Origin: Pseudaeromonas paramecii
GTDB lineage: Bacteria; Pseudomonadota; Gammaproteobacteria; Enterobacterales; Aeromonadaceae
Length of the DNA stretch: 64,000 nucleotides
NCBI RefSeq assembly: GCF_039540575.1
Contig: NZ_BAABFC010000012.1
Span: 1-64,000 of the forward strand
Direction: 5' to 3'
The translations under genes and the position numbers were made by a program. This document shows, one piece after another, positions 52,631 to 61,258 of this stretch. The notes under the pieces are model-generated. The model did no database searches, had not been told where the DNA came from, and was given only the letters and a program-made list of their open reading frames with translations. Position 1 is the first letter of the stretch, and each line of letters opens with the position of its first letter.

Positions 52631-52800
52631 AGTGTGGCCTCCTGCCGTTGGGCGGAATAATGGCATGGGGGGAGGGCTTGCTGCGTTCGTCCTGACATGA
52701 AGGGTTCCTTGGTCATTGATCTCCTGAGTCTTCAGTAATACCTCGCCAAGGATTATGATTTAAATGCAATGTTCTAATAAAACCATGACTGGAATTCATT

Positions 52801-53709
52801 TTGCTGTCTATAGACTTGAATTTATTAAGGCTTTTGCTGGTGTTGTCCGAAGAGCGCAGCGTGACCAAGGCGGCGGAGCGGTTGTTCATCAGCCAGTCGG
52901 CCTTCAGCCATGCCCTCAACCGCCTGCGGGAGCAGCTGGGGGACCCGCTGTTCGTGCGCACCAGCCAGGGGATGGAGGCCACGCCGCGGGCCCAGGAGCT
53001 GATCCCGGTGATCCGGCGCAGCCTGGGGCAACTGGAGCGCGGTCTGCAGGGGGGGAGCCAGTTTGTCGCGGCCGAGTCGGCACGCACCTTCTACATAGGG
53101 GCGGTGGATTACTTCGAGTTTCTCGCCCTACCCAGGCTGGTGTCGCGCTTCAAGACCTTGGCGCCCAATGTCCGGCTGAGCGTGGATATTCTGGCGGAGA
53201 AAATTCAGGATACCGGGGTGGAGTCGGGGCAGCTGGACGTGTTTGTCGGTATCGAGGGGTTGCAGCATGTGCCCCACTCCTTTAACAAGCGCACCTGGCT
53301 TACCGATCGTTTCGTGGCCATCACGGCACGGCAACGCACGGATCTGCCGGCGCGTCTCACCCTCAGGCAGTTTCTGGCGGAACCCCAGGTGCACCTGCCG
53401 GCGGTGATCTCGGGGGCGGATCTCATCGAGCGCTGGCTCAGCGCCCAGCATCAGTCCCGTACCCTGGCCACCATAGTGCAGAGCTATGCGGTGGGTGGCC
53501 GGGTGGTGGCGAGCTCCGGTTATCTGATGTGTGTGCCCTTGCGCATCGCCCAGGAGCTGGTGGAGATGCTGCCCCTGCGCATCATAGAGTTACCTGACGG
53601 GGCACCCGAGCTGACCCTGACCATCCTTAGCCACTCCCTGTACGACCATCAGGCGGATATCCGCTGGCTGATCGAGGAGATTAGCCAGTGCCATCTGATG
53701 GGGAGCTAG
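52801..53709 (+). CDS. LysR-family transcriptional regulator
   Basis: This 302-residue regulator has an N-terminal winged helix-turn-helix (residues 5-64, with TKAAERLFISQSAFSHALNRL) and an effector domain of the NodD/LeuO-like group. The frame has an in-frame stop at 52786 and no ATG near the start, so TTG at 52801 is used, with a weak GGA nine bases upstream. The divergent 170-bp gap to the permease is AT-rich and a plausible operator region. The gene converges on the Aer-like receptor, sharing CTAG at the stops. Confidence 0.88.
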   Translation: MLSIDLNLLRLLLVLSEERSVTKAAERLFISQSAFSHALNRLREQLGDPLFVRTSQGMEATPRAQELIPVIRRSLGQLERGLQGGSQFVAAESARTFYIGAVDYFEFLALPRLVSRFKTLAPNVRLSVDILAEKIQDTGVESGQLDVFVGIEGLQHVPHSFNKRTWLTDRFVAITARQRTDLPARLTLRQFLAEPQVHLPAVISGADLIERWLSAQHQSRTLATIVQSYAVGGRVVASSGYLMCVPLRIAQELVEMLPLRIIELPDGAPELTLTILSHSLYDHQADIRWLIEEISQCHLMGS

Positions 53710-55280
53710 GCGGGTTTGACTCTGGGCACGCGCAGTGTGGGGCTGACCGGCTCTATCGTGCCTTTTCTGGCCATTCCCTGCTGAGCCTGCAGACGGAAAC
53801 AAGCCAGCATCTCCTGCAGCCGGGCTGCCTGACCCTCGATGGCGCTGGCGGTTTCCGACAGATTTTCGGCGGCACTGGCGCTGTGCTGGCTGAGTTGGCT
53901 GAGCTGGTTCATGGCGATGTTGATCTGTTCCACCCCGGTATTTTGTTCGGCGCAGGATTGAGCGATCTCCTGCACCAGGGTCGAGGTGCGCTCTATGTCC
54001 GGCGTCATCTGCTCAAACAGATGGCCCGCCTCTTCCGCCATGGCCACGCTTTGTCGTGCCACCTGGCCAATCTCCAGCGCCGCTACCTGGCTGCGTTCGG
54101 CCAGCTTACGGACCTCGGCGGAGACCACAGCAAAGCCCTTGCCGTGATCCCCGGCCCGGGCGGCCTCAATGGCGGCATTCAGGGCCAGCAGGTTGGTCTG
54201 ATAGGCGATGTCGTCGATGATGCCAATCTTGCCGGCGATCTGTTTCATGGCGCTGACTGTCTGGCGTACCGCCTCGCCGCCTTGTTCGGCATGCCGTGCC
54301 ACCTGGGTGGCCAGCTCACCCGTCAGACGGGCGCCGTCGGCATTTTGACTGATGGAGGCCCCCATCTGCTCCATGGCCGCCGTGCTCTCTTCCACGCTGG
54401 CGGCCTGGGTACCAGCACCGCGGCTGAGCTGATCCGCCGTCTGGGTCAGGGTACCGGATGAGTGGGATAGGGTGCCGCAGGCCTCGCCAAAGCGGCCAAA
54501 GATGGCCAGTAAACGGGATTGGATCATGCGGATCCCCAGCAGCAGCTGTCCCAGTTCATGTTGAGGCAGATCCGGCAGGTTGGCGGTGAGATCACCGTTG
54601 GCGATGCGGATCAGTTCCTGCTGGCAGAGGCGCATTGGGGTAAAGATCTGGCGATTTAGCAACACCAGCAACAGTAGCAGTGTCAGCAGATTGATGAGGT
54701 GCAGCAGGCTGGCGGCAGTGGAACCCAGTCCAAGGGTCTCGCCCAACCCGGGCCAAAGGTCGTCAACCAACAGCAGGGCGGAGCTTAGCAGCGCCAAGCC
54801 GCCCAACCAGCGGCTCTGGGTGCGGAGGGAAAGACGCTGCCAGGCGGAGGGCTTGGGCAGGGCTTGTTCCGGATGGGCACGCAGTTGCCGGTAGAGTGCC
54901 TCGGCCTCGGCCACCTGCTGGCGGCTGGGCTTGCTGCGCACCGATTGGTAACCAATGGTTTGGCCGTCCTGCACTATGGGCATCACATAGGCATCCACCC
55001 AGTAGTGATCACCATTTTTACAGCGGTTCTTCACCCGACCCCGCCAGGTTTGACCGGATTTGATGGTTTGCCACAGATCGCCGAAGGCGGCAGTGGGCAT
55101 GTCCGGGTGGCGCACCAGGTTGTGGTGACTGCCCAGCAGTTCCTGCTCTGTGTAGCCACTGATACGGACAAAGTCCTGATTGACGAAGGTGATGTCGCCT
55201 TGCAGATCCGTCATGGAAACCAGACGAACCTCGGGGCCAAACTCCACCTCGTGCTGGGTGACGGGTTGATTGTTGCGCAT
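53706..55280 (-). CDS. Aer-like PAS-domain chemotaxis receptor
   Basis: This 524-residue receptor senses through an N-terminal cytoplasmic PAS domain (about residues 18-125). Aer features are DLQGDITFVNQDFVRISGY, LLGSHHNLVRHPDMP and the KNGDHYWVDAYVMP strand, so an FAD-type redox ligand and energy taxis are expected. Two membrane segments (about 150-195) are followed by HAMP and a signalling domain with IAYQTNLLALNAAIEAARAG at the tip. It has no docking pentapeptide. AAGGAG lies eight bases upstream of the ATG at 55280. Confidence 0.92.
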   Translation of the reverse strand: MRNNQPVTQHEVEFGPEVRLVSMTDLQGDITFVNQDFVRISGYTEQELLGSHHNLVRHPDMPTAAFGDLWQTIKSGQTWRGRVKNRCKNGDHYWVDAYVMPIVQDGQTIGYQSVRSKPSRQQVAEAEALYRQLRAHPEQALPKPSAWQRLSLRTQSRWLGGLALLSSALLLVDDLWPGLGETLGLGSTAASLLHLINLLTLLLLLVLLNRQIFTPMRLCQQELIRIANGDLTANLPDLPQHELGQLLLGIRMIQSRLLAIFGRFGEACGTLSHSSGTLTQTADQLSRGAGTQAASVEESTAAMEQMGASISQNADGARLTGELATQVARHAEQGGEAVRQTVSAMKQIAGKIGIIDDIAYQTNLLALNAAIEAARAGDHGKGFAVVSAEVRKLAERSQVAALEIGQVARQSVAMAEEAGHLFEQMTPDIERTSTLVQEIAQSCAEQNTGVEQINIAMNQLSQLSQHSASAAENLSETASAIEGQAARLQEMLACFRLQAQQGMARKGTIEPVSPTLRVPRVKPA

Positions 55281-55634
55281 CCTGATGCTCCTTGACGACA
55301 TGGCTAAATAGACATTCCCAAGCCATGATTTTGGGTCACTGGGCCGGGTGCCGGAGCGCTACTGTCAGATTTGGCAGCGGCAGGGGCGGCAAATTGTTGC
55401 CGCCCGGCGGGCGGAGGCCTGATAACGGTGGCTGCAGAGGGGGGTAACCGGTTGGCTGGCGGACGCATGTTTACTCGAATTAACACCAGTGCGTAAAAAC
55501 TTTGCGTAATTTGACTAAAAATGACGTCGATTTGGTCAAGGCTTTGCAGGTAATGAGGCAGTGTTGTCGCACCTGGGCTGAATTGAGTCGGATTGCTTGG
55601 GGCGCTGCGCCTAACCCCCATAAGGAGATGTCCC
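55281..55634. other. 354-bp divergent gap between the Aer-like gene and the Ser/Asp-rich gene
   Basis: No gene is visible. A GC palindrome CCGCCC-GGC-GGGCGG lies at 55400-55414. The right half, from about 55475, is AT-rich and contains a possible sigma-54 promoter (annotated separately). No sigma-28-type chemotaxis promoter could be identified for the receptor gene. Confidence 0.5.
55533..55549 (+). promoter_or_regulatory. candidate sigma-54 promoter
   Basis: TGGTCAAGGCTTTGCA carries GG at 55534-55535 and GC at 55546-55547, exactly 12 bases apart, within TGG...TTTGCA, as in the -24/-12 consensus. The central bases deviate from the consensus. Transcription would start near 55559, about 75 bases before the downstream ATG. 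No enhancer-binding-protein site was identified. Confidence 0.4.
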
Positions 55635-56144
55635 ATGTCCATCAGTTCAGTGTCCAGCAGCCTCTACAGCTCGCTGGCTCAAATGTTTCAAAGTGGCGCC
55701 GATCAGAGTTCGGCTGTGACGGATGACGAGATGAAGATGCCACCGCCTCCCCCCAAGGATAAGGGCGGTATGATGCAGGATCTGCAGAGCACTCTCTCTG
55801 AGCTGGGTATCACGAGCAGTTCGGACTCAGACAGTGATGACGAGCTGCAATCCTTTATGGATACGCTGATGAGCACCCTCCAGGCTCAGGGGGCGGCAGA
55901 TAGCAGCGCCAGCAGCGGCACCAATCCCATGAAGACGGATCTGCAGAGCCTGCTGAGCAAGCTCACCAGTGATGATACCAGCTCTGACAGCAGCATCAGC
56001 AAGCTGCAGAGCCAGTTCTCCGCGCTGCTGGATAGCCAGGGTGCCTCGGACAGCAGTGTGAGCCTGACGCAGTTTCTGCAGTCCTTTGGCAACAAGATCC
56101 CCGACGGCGCGCCGGCCGGCAGCTTGCTCAATCTGACCGCTTAG
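55635..56144 (+). CDS. Ser/Asp-rich protein with LQS repeats, unknown function
   Basis: This 169-residue protein is acidic and about 24% Ser (41 residues). It contains no Cys, His, Trp or Arg. It starts MSISSVSSSLYSSLAQMF, has a PPPPPK stretch at 36-41, and then repeats the motif LQS plus hydrophobics at residues 50, 71, 103, 124 and 148 (for example DLQSTLSEL, DLQSLLSKL, KLQSQFSAL). Ser/Asp linkers such as SSSDSDSDDE lie between the repeats. There is no signal peptide or membrane segment. GGAG at seven bases supports the ATG. It is monocistronic, with its own terminator. I do not recognise the family; a secreted or surface-associated protein is possible but not shown. Confidence 0.7.
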   Translation: MSISSVSSSLYSSLAQMFQSGADQSSAVTDDEMKMPPPPPKDKGGMMQDLQSTLSELGITSSSDSDSDDELQSFMDTLMSTLQAQGAADSSASSGTNPMKTDLQSLLSKLTSDDTSSDSSISKLQSQFSALLDSQGASDSSVSLTQFLQSFGNKIPDGAPAGSLLNLTA

Positions 56145-56159
56145 TGGCTTTTGTCCTAT

Positions 56160-56195
56160 CCAGAGGGGCTCTTAATGGGCCCCTCTGGTGTTTTT
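56160..56195 (+). terminator. intrinsic terminator after the Ser/Asp-rich gene
   Basis: CCAGAGGGGC pairs with GCCCCTCTGG over a nine-base loop and is followed by TGTTTTT, 15 bases after the stop. Confidence 0.88.
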
Positions 56196-56275
56196 AACCG
56201 GTTATGTTACCGTGCTGCCGCTGCCCCATGAGGGCCTGCCTACCCTCTTTAGTTGTGGCTCATTCGGAGTCTTTG

Positions 56276-56947
56276 ATGTTGCAAACCCTATATCGCTCTA
56301 TGTCTGGGCGCCTGCTGGCGCTCTTGTTGTGCCTGACGGTGTCTGGTTGCGTGGCCCCCTTGCTGGTGGGGGCGCAGAGCCAGCTGATGTGGGCCTTGCT
56401 CAAACCCTTGGTGGGCTTTGATCCCAATGAGGTAAACCTGTTTGAGAACTCCCTGGTCAAGGATCGGATGACGGCCCTGCTGGGGGATGAAAACTACAAT
56501 ACGGCCTTGCGCCTGCTCAAGACGGCCGATGAGCTCCAGCAAGAGGGCCCGCTGTTCTTTGTGCTGTCTCGCTATTCGCCCATTCCCGAAGTGGCGGAGC
56601 AGGCCGGCTTTGTCTGGAACAGCGATACCAACCAGATGGCGGTGACCCTGATCTCCGGTGGCGCGCCTAAGGTCTTTGCCGAACAGGTGTTGAAGGACAA
56701 TCTGCCCGTGGTGCCCAGCTGGCCCACGGCGTTACAGCCCGTGATGGCGGCGGCCAAGGATCCTCAGGCGCAGCTGAAGCAGGCCGCCGATCAGGCCTTG
56801 GGGTCGGCGGTCAGCGGGGCGACCGGGCTGGTGCAACAGCAGGCCGATTCCCTGGTCAATGGGGCGCAAACCGCGGTGGAGCAGCAGGTGGAACGGTCGG
56901 TCAGCGGGGCGGCAGGCACTGTGCAGCAGTCGATCAGGGTACCGTAA
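56276..56947 (+). CDS. putative lipoprotein, unknown function
   Basis: This 223-residue protein has a lipoprotein signal with hydrophobic residues 11-21 and lipobox VSGC (Cys25). The body (about 45-160) is a mixed domain with FDPNEVNLFENSLVKDRM and TNQMAVTLISGGAPKVFAE. The last 60 residues are low-complexity Ala/Gln/Val repeats (SAVSGATGLVQQQAD, SVSGAAGTVQQ) predicted to be helical. The ATG at 56276 has GGAG at seven bases; an earlier in-frame start at 56204 would bury the signal. Its 3' end overlaps the convergent GGDEF gene by 14 bases. The family is not recognised. Confidence 0.72.
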   Translation: MLQTLYRSMSGRLLALLLCLTVSGCVAPLLVGAQSQLMWALLKPLVGFDPNEVNLFENSLVKDRMTALLGDENYNTALRLLKTADELQQEGPLFFVLSRYSPIPEVAEQAGFVWNSDTNQMAVTLISGGAPKVFAEQVLKDNLPVVPSWPTALQPVMAAAKDPQAQLKQAADQALGSAVSGATGLVQQQADSLVNGAQTAVEQQVERSVSGAAGTVQQSIRVP

Positions 56948-58547
56948 CGCAGCGATTGCGCCCCTGGGACTTGGCTTGGTAGAGGGCCTCATCGGCCCTG
57001 GCCAGTAGTTGCTTGGGATTCTTGTCATTGGGGTGGGCGGCCACCACACCAATGCTGGTGGTGATCTGCAGACTCAAGCACTCCCGCCCCATCACAAACG
57101 GGGGGTGAGCGATGGCCTTACGCAGCTGTTCGGCCTTGATGGCGGCCTCTTCCAGTGTGGTATCGGTGAGCAGGATGGCGAACTCTTCGCCGCCAATGCG
57201 GCCCAGCTCGTCGATACGCCTGAGCTGGGCCTTGAGACGGCGGCCAAATTCCACCAGTACCAGATCACCGACGGGATGACCGTATTGGTCGTTAACCAGC
57301 TTGAAATGGTCGATGTCCAGCATCAGCAAGGTCAGGCCATGGGGATGCCGGCGAAAACGGGCAAACTCCCGGGTGAAGACCTGAAAAAAGGCACGTCGGT
57401 TGTGTTGTCCGGTCAGGTGATCGGTGCGGGAGAGTCGTCTTAGTTGCAGCTCGGCGGCTTTGCGAGCTGCAATTTCCAGGCGTAAACGAACGTTGATCTT
57501 CACTATCCAGCCGATGATGGCCAGCAGTCCCAAGGCCACCAGCACAAAGATGCCACTCATCAGCCAGAATTTGCCATCGCTGGGTGGTTCTTCTTGGTAG
57601 AAGAAGCCCTCCAGGCGCGAGAGGGGCACCGTCTGACCATTACCCTCTTCTATCTCGGCGATCCGAGCCCAGCGTCCGGGATTCATATGGCCTAGGGCTA
57701 CAAAATCCGGCTGAATGAGCTTGATCAGGGCATGAGCCTCAAACAGCAGGTGCTCCCGGCTCTTATAAGGGGCATAGCGTTGGCGAATGAGATCGACCAT
57801 CTCGTCCACATGTTCGATGGCATAGTGCCAGCCCTTCAGCGTCGCCTCGCGAAAGGCCTTGACCCGTTCCGGATGGTCTCGCATCTCCTGCCGTGAGGTG
57901 AAGAGCACATCACCATAGAAATCGATGCCGTAACTGCGCGGCTGGATCAGCCGGTAGGGAATGCCCATCTGCTCCAGTTGGTAAGGCTCGTTGGTAACAT
58001 AGGCATCATATGCGTCCACCTTGCCGGCCAGCAGATCACGCAGATCATGGGTTGTGGGGATCAGGTTAAGCTGCTCCACCGCGACGCCCTCGGCATGAAA
58101 CGGCGCCAGTAACTCGTAACTTTCATTCACCGGCAGTGCCGTCATCAGCCGTCGGCTGCTCAGGTCATGCAATGTCTGAATGCCGGACCGCTCCAGCACC
58201 AGCCAGGTGACCGCCGAGTGTTGCAGTATGGCCGCCAGCACCACCACGGGCTTGCCTGCCATAAATATCTTGACCAGCCCTGAGTTGCTGATGCCATAGT
58301 GAGCCCGTCCGCTGAGTACCTCCTCCACCGGGGATACTGAGATCCCATCCTGGCCATTGGGTTTGAGTTGCACATCCAGCCCGGCGGCGCGGTAATAGCC
58401 CTGCTCCAGGGCGGCATAGTAGCCGGCAAACTGGAACTGGTGGGTCCACTTGAGCTGGAGCACCACGGACTCCAGGGCCATGGCCGGCAGACTCAGCAGT
58501 ACAAGCAGCCCCGCCAGCCAACGACCGAATCGGCAGCAGCATGGCAT
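56934..58547 (-). CDS. diguanylate cyclase with NMT1/THI5-like periplasmic sensor
   Basis: This protein of about 537 residues has a signal or anchor sequence and an NMT1/THI5-type solute-binding domain (about 25-270, beginning LQLKWTHQFQFAGYYAALEQ). A membrane helix follows near 335-355 (LMSGIFVLVALGLLAIIGWI), then a C-terminal GGDEF domain. The active site is GGEEF (about 452-456), with an inhibitory RxxD site (RRID) five residues before it, so it should make c-di-GMP and be product-inhibited. The start is uncertain: ATG 58547 gives a clean signal peptide, but the frame is open to 58670. The periplasmic ligand may be a pyrimidine or similar small molecule. Confidence 0.85.
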   Translation of the reverse strand: MPCCCRFGRWLAGLLVLLSLPAMALESVVLQLKWTHQFQFAGYYAALEQGYYRAAGLDVQLKPNGQDGISVSPVEEVLSGRAHYGISNSGLVKIFMAGKPVVVLAAILQHSAVTWLVLERSGIQTLHDLSSRRLMTALPVNESYELLAPFHAEGVAVEQLNLIPTTHDLRDLLAGKVDAYDAYVTNEPYQLEQMGIPYRLIQPRSYGIDFYGDVLFTSRQEMRDHPERVKAFREATLKGWHYAIEHVDEMVDLIRQRYAPYKSREHLLFEAHALIKLIQPDFVALGHMNPGRWARIAEIEEGNGQTVPLSRLEGFFYQEEPPSDGKFWLMSGIFVLVALGLLAIIGWIVKINVRLRLEIAARKAAELQLRRLSRTDHLTGQHNRRAFFQVFTREFARFRRHPHGLTLLMLDIDHFKLVNDQYGHPVGDLVLVEFGRRLKAQLRRIDELGRIGGEEFAILLTDTTLEEAAIKAEQLRKAIAHPPFVMGRECLSLQITTSIGVVAAHPNDKNPKQLLARADEALYQAKSQGRNRCVTVP

Positions 58548-58726
58548 CACCCTGGTAGCGCCTGGGGGTCTGGGAGGGCAGCGTGGCATAGGCCTCCTGC
58601 ACTGCGGTTGAATGGGACTCATGCCTAAGCATAGGCGGGATTTGGCCATTCTTGAGGTGAGCACTGGCAAAGCGGAGGGCGGCTTTCTAGCCTCATCATA
58701 TGGGTAGCCCTCTGATGAGGCACACT

Positions 58727-59593
58727 ATGACGTATCCTCGCATCTTGCTGGCCTTGAGTCTGGAACGGGATCCCGAGCCCTTGCTGCAACGGGTGGTTAA
58801 ATTGGCCAATCGCTGGTCAGCGGTGGTGGATGTGGTGGCCATTTTGCCATTGGATGAAACCCTGGATCTGGTGGAGCAGGAAGCCCATCTGGCGGCCCTC
58901 AAGGCGGCAGAGTTCGAGGCATTGCAACGCCACATGGCCAGTCTCTCCATCCGTACTGGCCGTTGTGATCTCTATTGTGGCCAGGTGGCGGAGGAGCTGA
59001 TCCGCCGGTGTAATCAGGGGGATACCAGCCTGTTGGTGCTGGGGCAACATGGTGGCGATGGCCAATTCTGGCACCCTCATCTGGCCAGCAAGATCGCCGC
59101 CCGCATTGCCTGCGATCTGCTGGTGCTGGATCCGGAGCGTGCCTATTGGCCGCGGCAACCCCTCTGGTTGCTGGCGCTGCCCCTGGATGACTCGGCGGCC
59201 ATGCTGTTGGAGGGCGCCGCCACCCTGGCCCGGGAGATGGGCGCCAGGCTACAGCTGTTGCATGTGGTGGAGCCGGTGGCCGTGGCCCACAGCGGACTGG
59301 AGCTGGAGTATGCCCCGGAGGGTTGGTTGGCCGAGTACCAGGAGCGGGCGGAACGGCAACTGGCTGCCTGGCACCTGGCTTATGGCGATGTCGTGCTGGG
59401 GTGGCAGGTGGTGACGGGCTCCGTGGCCCATGAACTGACGCGATTCGCAGAGGATCCAGATCTGGCCTTGCTGATCCTGGGGCGGGACGCGCGCCTGCTG
59501 AGCTTTCTGGTTGGCTCGCCCATGCACGGCCTGTTGGCCCATGGGCGAGGGGATCTGCTGATCCTGTCGGTACCGCCTTATCCCAGTGAGTAG
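58727..59593 (+). CDS. tandem universal stress protein (UspE-like)
   Basis: This 288-residue protein has two Usp domains (about 1-135 and 150-288). The first ends in LLVLGQHGGDGQFWHPHL and the second in LLILGRDARLLSFLVGSP, followed by the terminal DLLILSVP strand. The first nucleotide-binding loop (G-x2-G-x9-G) is poorly conserved, so ATP binding is uncertain. UspE-type proteins affect motility, adhesion and stress survival in enterics. GAGG lies six bases before the ATG at 58727. The 3' end overlaps ygfZ by 16 bases, convergently. Confidence 0.82.
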   Translation: MTYPRILLALSLERDPEPLLQRVVKLANRWSAVVDVVAILPLDETLDLVEQEAHLAALKAAEFEALQRHMASLSIRTGRCDLYCGQVAEELIRRCNQGDTSLLVLGQHGGDGQFWHPHLASKIAARIACDLLVLDPERAYWPRQPLWLLALPLDDSAAMLLEGAATLAREMGARLQLLHVVEPVAVAHSGLELEYAPEGWLAEYQERAERQLAAWHLAYGDVVLGWQVVTGSVAHELTRFAEDPDLALLILGRDARLLSFLVGSPMHGLLAHGRGDLLILSVPPYPSE

Positions 59594-60486
59594 GGCAGGA
59601 GCCGCAGCGTTAATTGACTCTGTTCATCCTGCTTGAGGCGCAGCCGGGCGTCGGATGCCAGGTCCTGGGGCAGCACGGCGGACAGCAGCACATCGTGGCC
59701 TCGTTGCCAGCTATCCAGTACCAACCCGGTTCGCTTCCAATGACCGTCTTCCAGGGCCAACTCCAGTACATCCCCAGGGGCGATCACTTGGTCGCTATGA
59801 CCTTGCAGGATAAACAGGGCGCGGTTGTTGGCCCCGCGGTACTTGGCGCGGGCGACGATTTCCTGACCGGTATAGCACCCCTTGTGGAAACTGATGCCCC
59901 CCAGCGCCTGCAGGTTGATCATCTGGGGGATGTATTCGCCCTGGTGAACGGCACTCAGGTGCGGCAGACCGGCCAATATCTCCAGACCCCACCAGTCCGC
60001 CTCGGGCGCACTGGGAAGATCGGTCTGTGTCGGGATGCCTACCAGCAGCCAGCGATCCGCGGCGAGGCGGCAGGCCATGCCGTCCGCCACCAGGCCAGTG
60101 TCTTCCAACCCCCAACGCTGGGCCACCCAGGCATCGCTACCCGCTCCGGCCAGGCCCCACAGGGGCAGATCGGTCAGCGGTGCTATGGTCAGCTTGGAGA
60201 AGACGGCGTATTTCTTCAGCTCCGGCAGCTGGCGCGTCAGCAGATCCTGCTCCAGCAGCAGGAGCAGACGATCCGGTTGGCGGAGCAGACGGAAACTGGC
60301 CCACAGCTTGCCCTTGGGATCGCAGTGCCCGCCCAGCGTCTGGGCGCCTACCGGCAGGGCGGTTACGTCACAGGTGACCTGGCCCTGCAGGTAGCTGAGA
60401 TGATCCGGGCCGCTCAGGGACAATGCACTGAGGCGACTTAGCGGGTATTGATGCGGACTGGCGGGCAGGCAAGGCAGTGAGGACAT
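59578..60486 (-). CDS. ygfZ: folate-binding Fe-S cluster protein YgfZ
   Basis: This 302-residue member of the GcvT-like tetrahydrofolate-binding family aids assembly or repair of certain iron-sulfur enzymes (MiaB among them in E. coli). The diagnostic motif K202-G-C204-Y-T-G-Q-E lies in GISFHKGCYTGQEIVAR, with the conserved Cys present. It is divergent from sdhE-ygfX over 132 bases, as in E. coli. Confidence 0.95.
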   Translation of the reverse strand: MSSLPCLPASPHQYPLSRLSALSLSGPDHLSYLQGQVTCDVTALPVGAQTLGGHCDPKGKLWASFRLLRQPDRLLLLLEQDLLTRQLPELKKYAVFSKLTIAPLTDLPLWGLAGAGSDAWVAQRWGLEDTGLVADGMACRLAADRWLLVGIPTQTDLPSAPEADWWGLEILAGLPHLSAVHQGEYIPQMINLQALGGISFHKGCYTGQEIVARAKYRGANNRALFILQGHSDQVIAPGDVLELALEDGHWKRTGLVLDSWQRGHDVLLSAVLPQDLASDARLRLKQDEQSQLTLRLLPYSLG

Positions 60487-60618
60487 GACGACTCCCGATG
60501 AGACTGTGATAAGGGCGATGCCAAGGGCGTCGCAAATGCCTTATGGTAGAGGGCCAGGGGGCGTTTGTCAGCCCTGTCTGCCGCCGTTACCATGGAGCCA
60601 GATTTAAGGAGAGCCTTG

Positions 60619-60870
60619 ATGAGTGATGCAACTGAATTGGCCCGACTGCGCTGGGCCTGCCGACGCGGTATGCTGGAGCTGGATACCCTGTTGACGCCCT
60701 TTTTAGAGCAGGCCTACACGGCGTTATCGCCGGTGGCACAATCCGCCTTTGCCCGCTTGTTGCAATGCAGCGACTTGGAGTTGTTCTGCTGGTTATTGCG
60801 CCGGGAAACACCGGCGGATCCGGAACTGCAGTCCATCATTGGAGCCATCCTTGCCCATCGCAGAGCATAA
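60619..60870 (+). CDS. sdhE: FAD assembly factor SdhE (YgfY/CptB)
   Basis: This 83-residue protein promotes covalent flavinylation of succinate dehydrogenase and fumarate reductase. It has the essential RGxxE motif as R16-G-M-L-E20 in ACRRGMLELD and the conserved LELFCWLL helix. GGAGAG precedes the ATG at 60619 by five bases; an earlier in-frame start at 60565 would add 18 residues with no family support. It overlaps ygfX by 20 bases. Confidence 0.94.
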   Translation: MSDATELARLRWACRRGMLELDTLLTPFLEQAYTALSPVAQSAFARLLQCSDLELFCWLLRRETPADPELQSIIGAILAHRRA

Positions 60871-61231
60871 GATCCGGATCGGCCCCTCTCGCTGGCACCA
60901 GATCCTGCTGCTGGTGGGGCATCTGCTGCTGTGTTGGCCCATGTGGTCCCTGCTGCACGGTGCCTATTGGCTCTGGTTTGTGCTGGCGCTGGGTGTCAGC
61001 CTGGTGGTATCCCTCTACCAGGCCCATCATCGCCACTTATTATTGGCGCTCTCCGGTCAGGAGTTGCACTACCAGGGGCAGTGGTACCGCATCGGGCATG
61101 GCTCGCGGGTGGGGCAGGGATTTCTGTGGCTGGATCTGGAAGGAGAACAGGTGATCCGCTTATGGATCTTCGCCGATAGCCTGGCGGAGGCGGACTTCCG
61201 GCTGCTGGCCAGACGGGTCAATCTGCATTAA
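60851..61231 (+). CDS. ygfX: YgfX-family membrane protein (CptA)
   Basis: This 126-residue protein has two closely spaced membrane helices (about residues 17-50: HQILLLVGHLLLCW and YWLWFVLALGVSLVVSL) and a C-terminal soluble part with QGQWYRIGHGSRVGQGFLWL. It matches YgfX, once described as the toxin CptA that affects MreB and FtsZ; with SdhE it is now often seen as part of a flavinylation-linked pair. I use a TTG start at 60851, with GGAG six bases upstream inside the sdhE 3' end, which gives the normal N-terminus. No ATG is suitably placed. Confidence 0.85.
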   Translation: MPIAEHKIRIGPSRWHQILLLVGHLLLCWPMWSLLHGAYWLWFVLALGVSLVVSLYQAHHRHLLLALSGQELHYQGQWYRIGHGSRVGQGFLWLDLEGEQVIRLWIFADSLAEADFRLLARRVNLH

Positions 61232-61258
61232 AAAGGCTCCATAAGGAGCCTTTTTTTT
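61229..61258. terminator. bidirectional terminator between ygfX and nadB
   Basis: AAAAGGCTCC and GGAGCCTTTT pair over ATAA and are followed by additional T. It overlaps the ygfX stop and the nadB stop, so both convergent genes use it. Confidence 0.9.

Noticed and set aside
51236..52660. A 474-codon plus-strand frame opposite the permease
   Set aside because: It is Gln/His/Gly-rich repeats produced by reading Leu/Ala-rich membrane codons backwards; it is not a real low-complexity protein.
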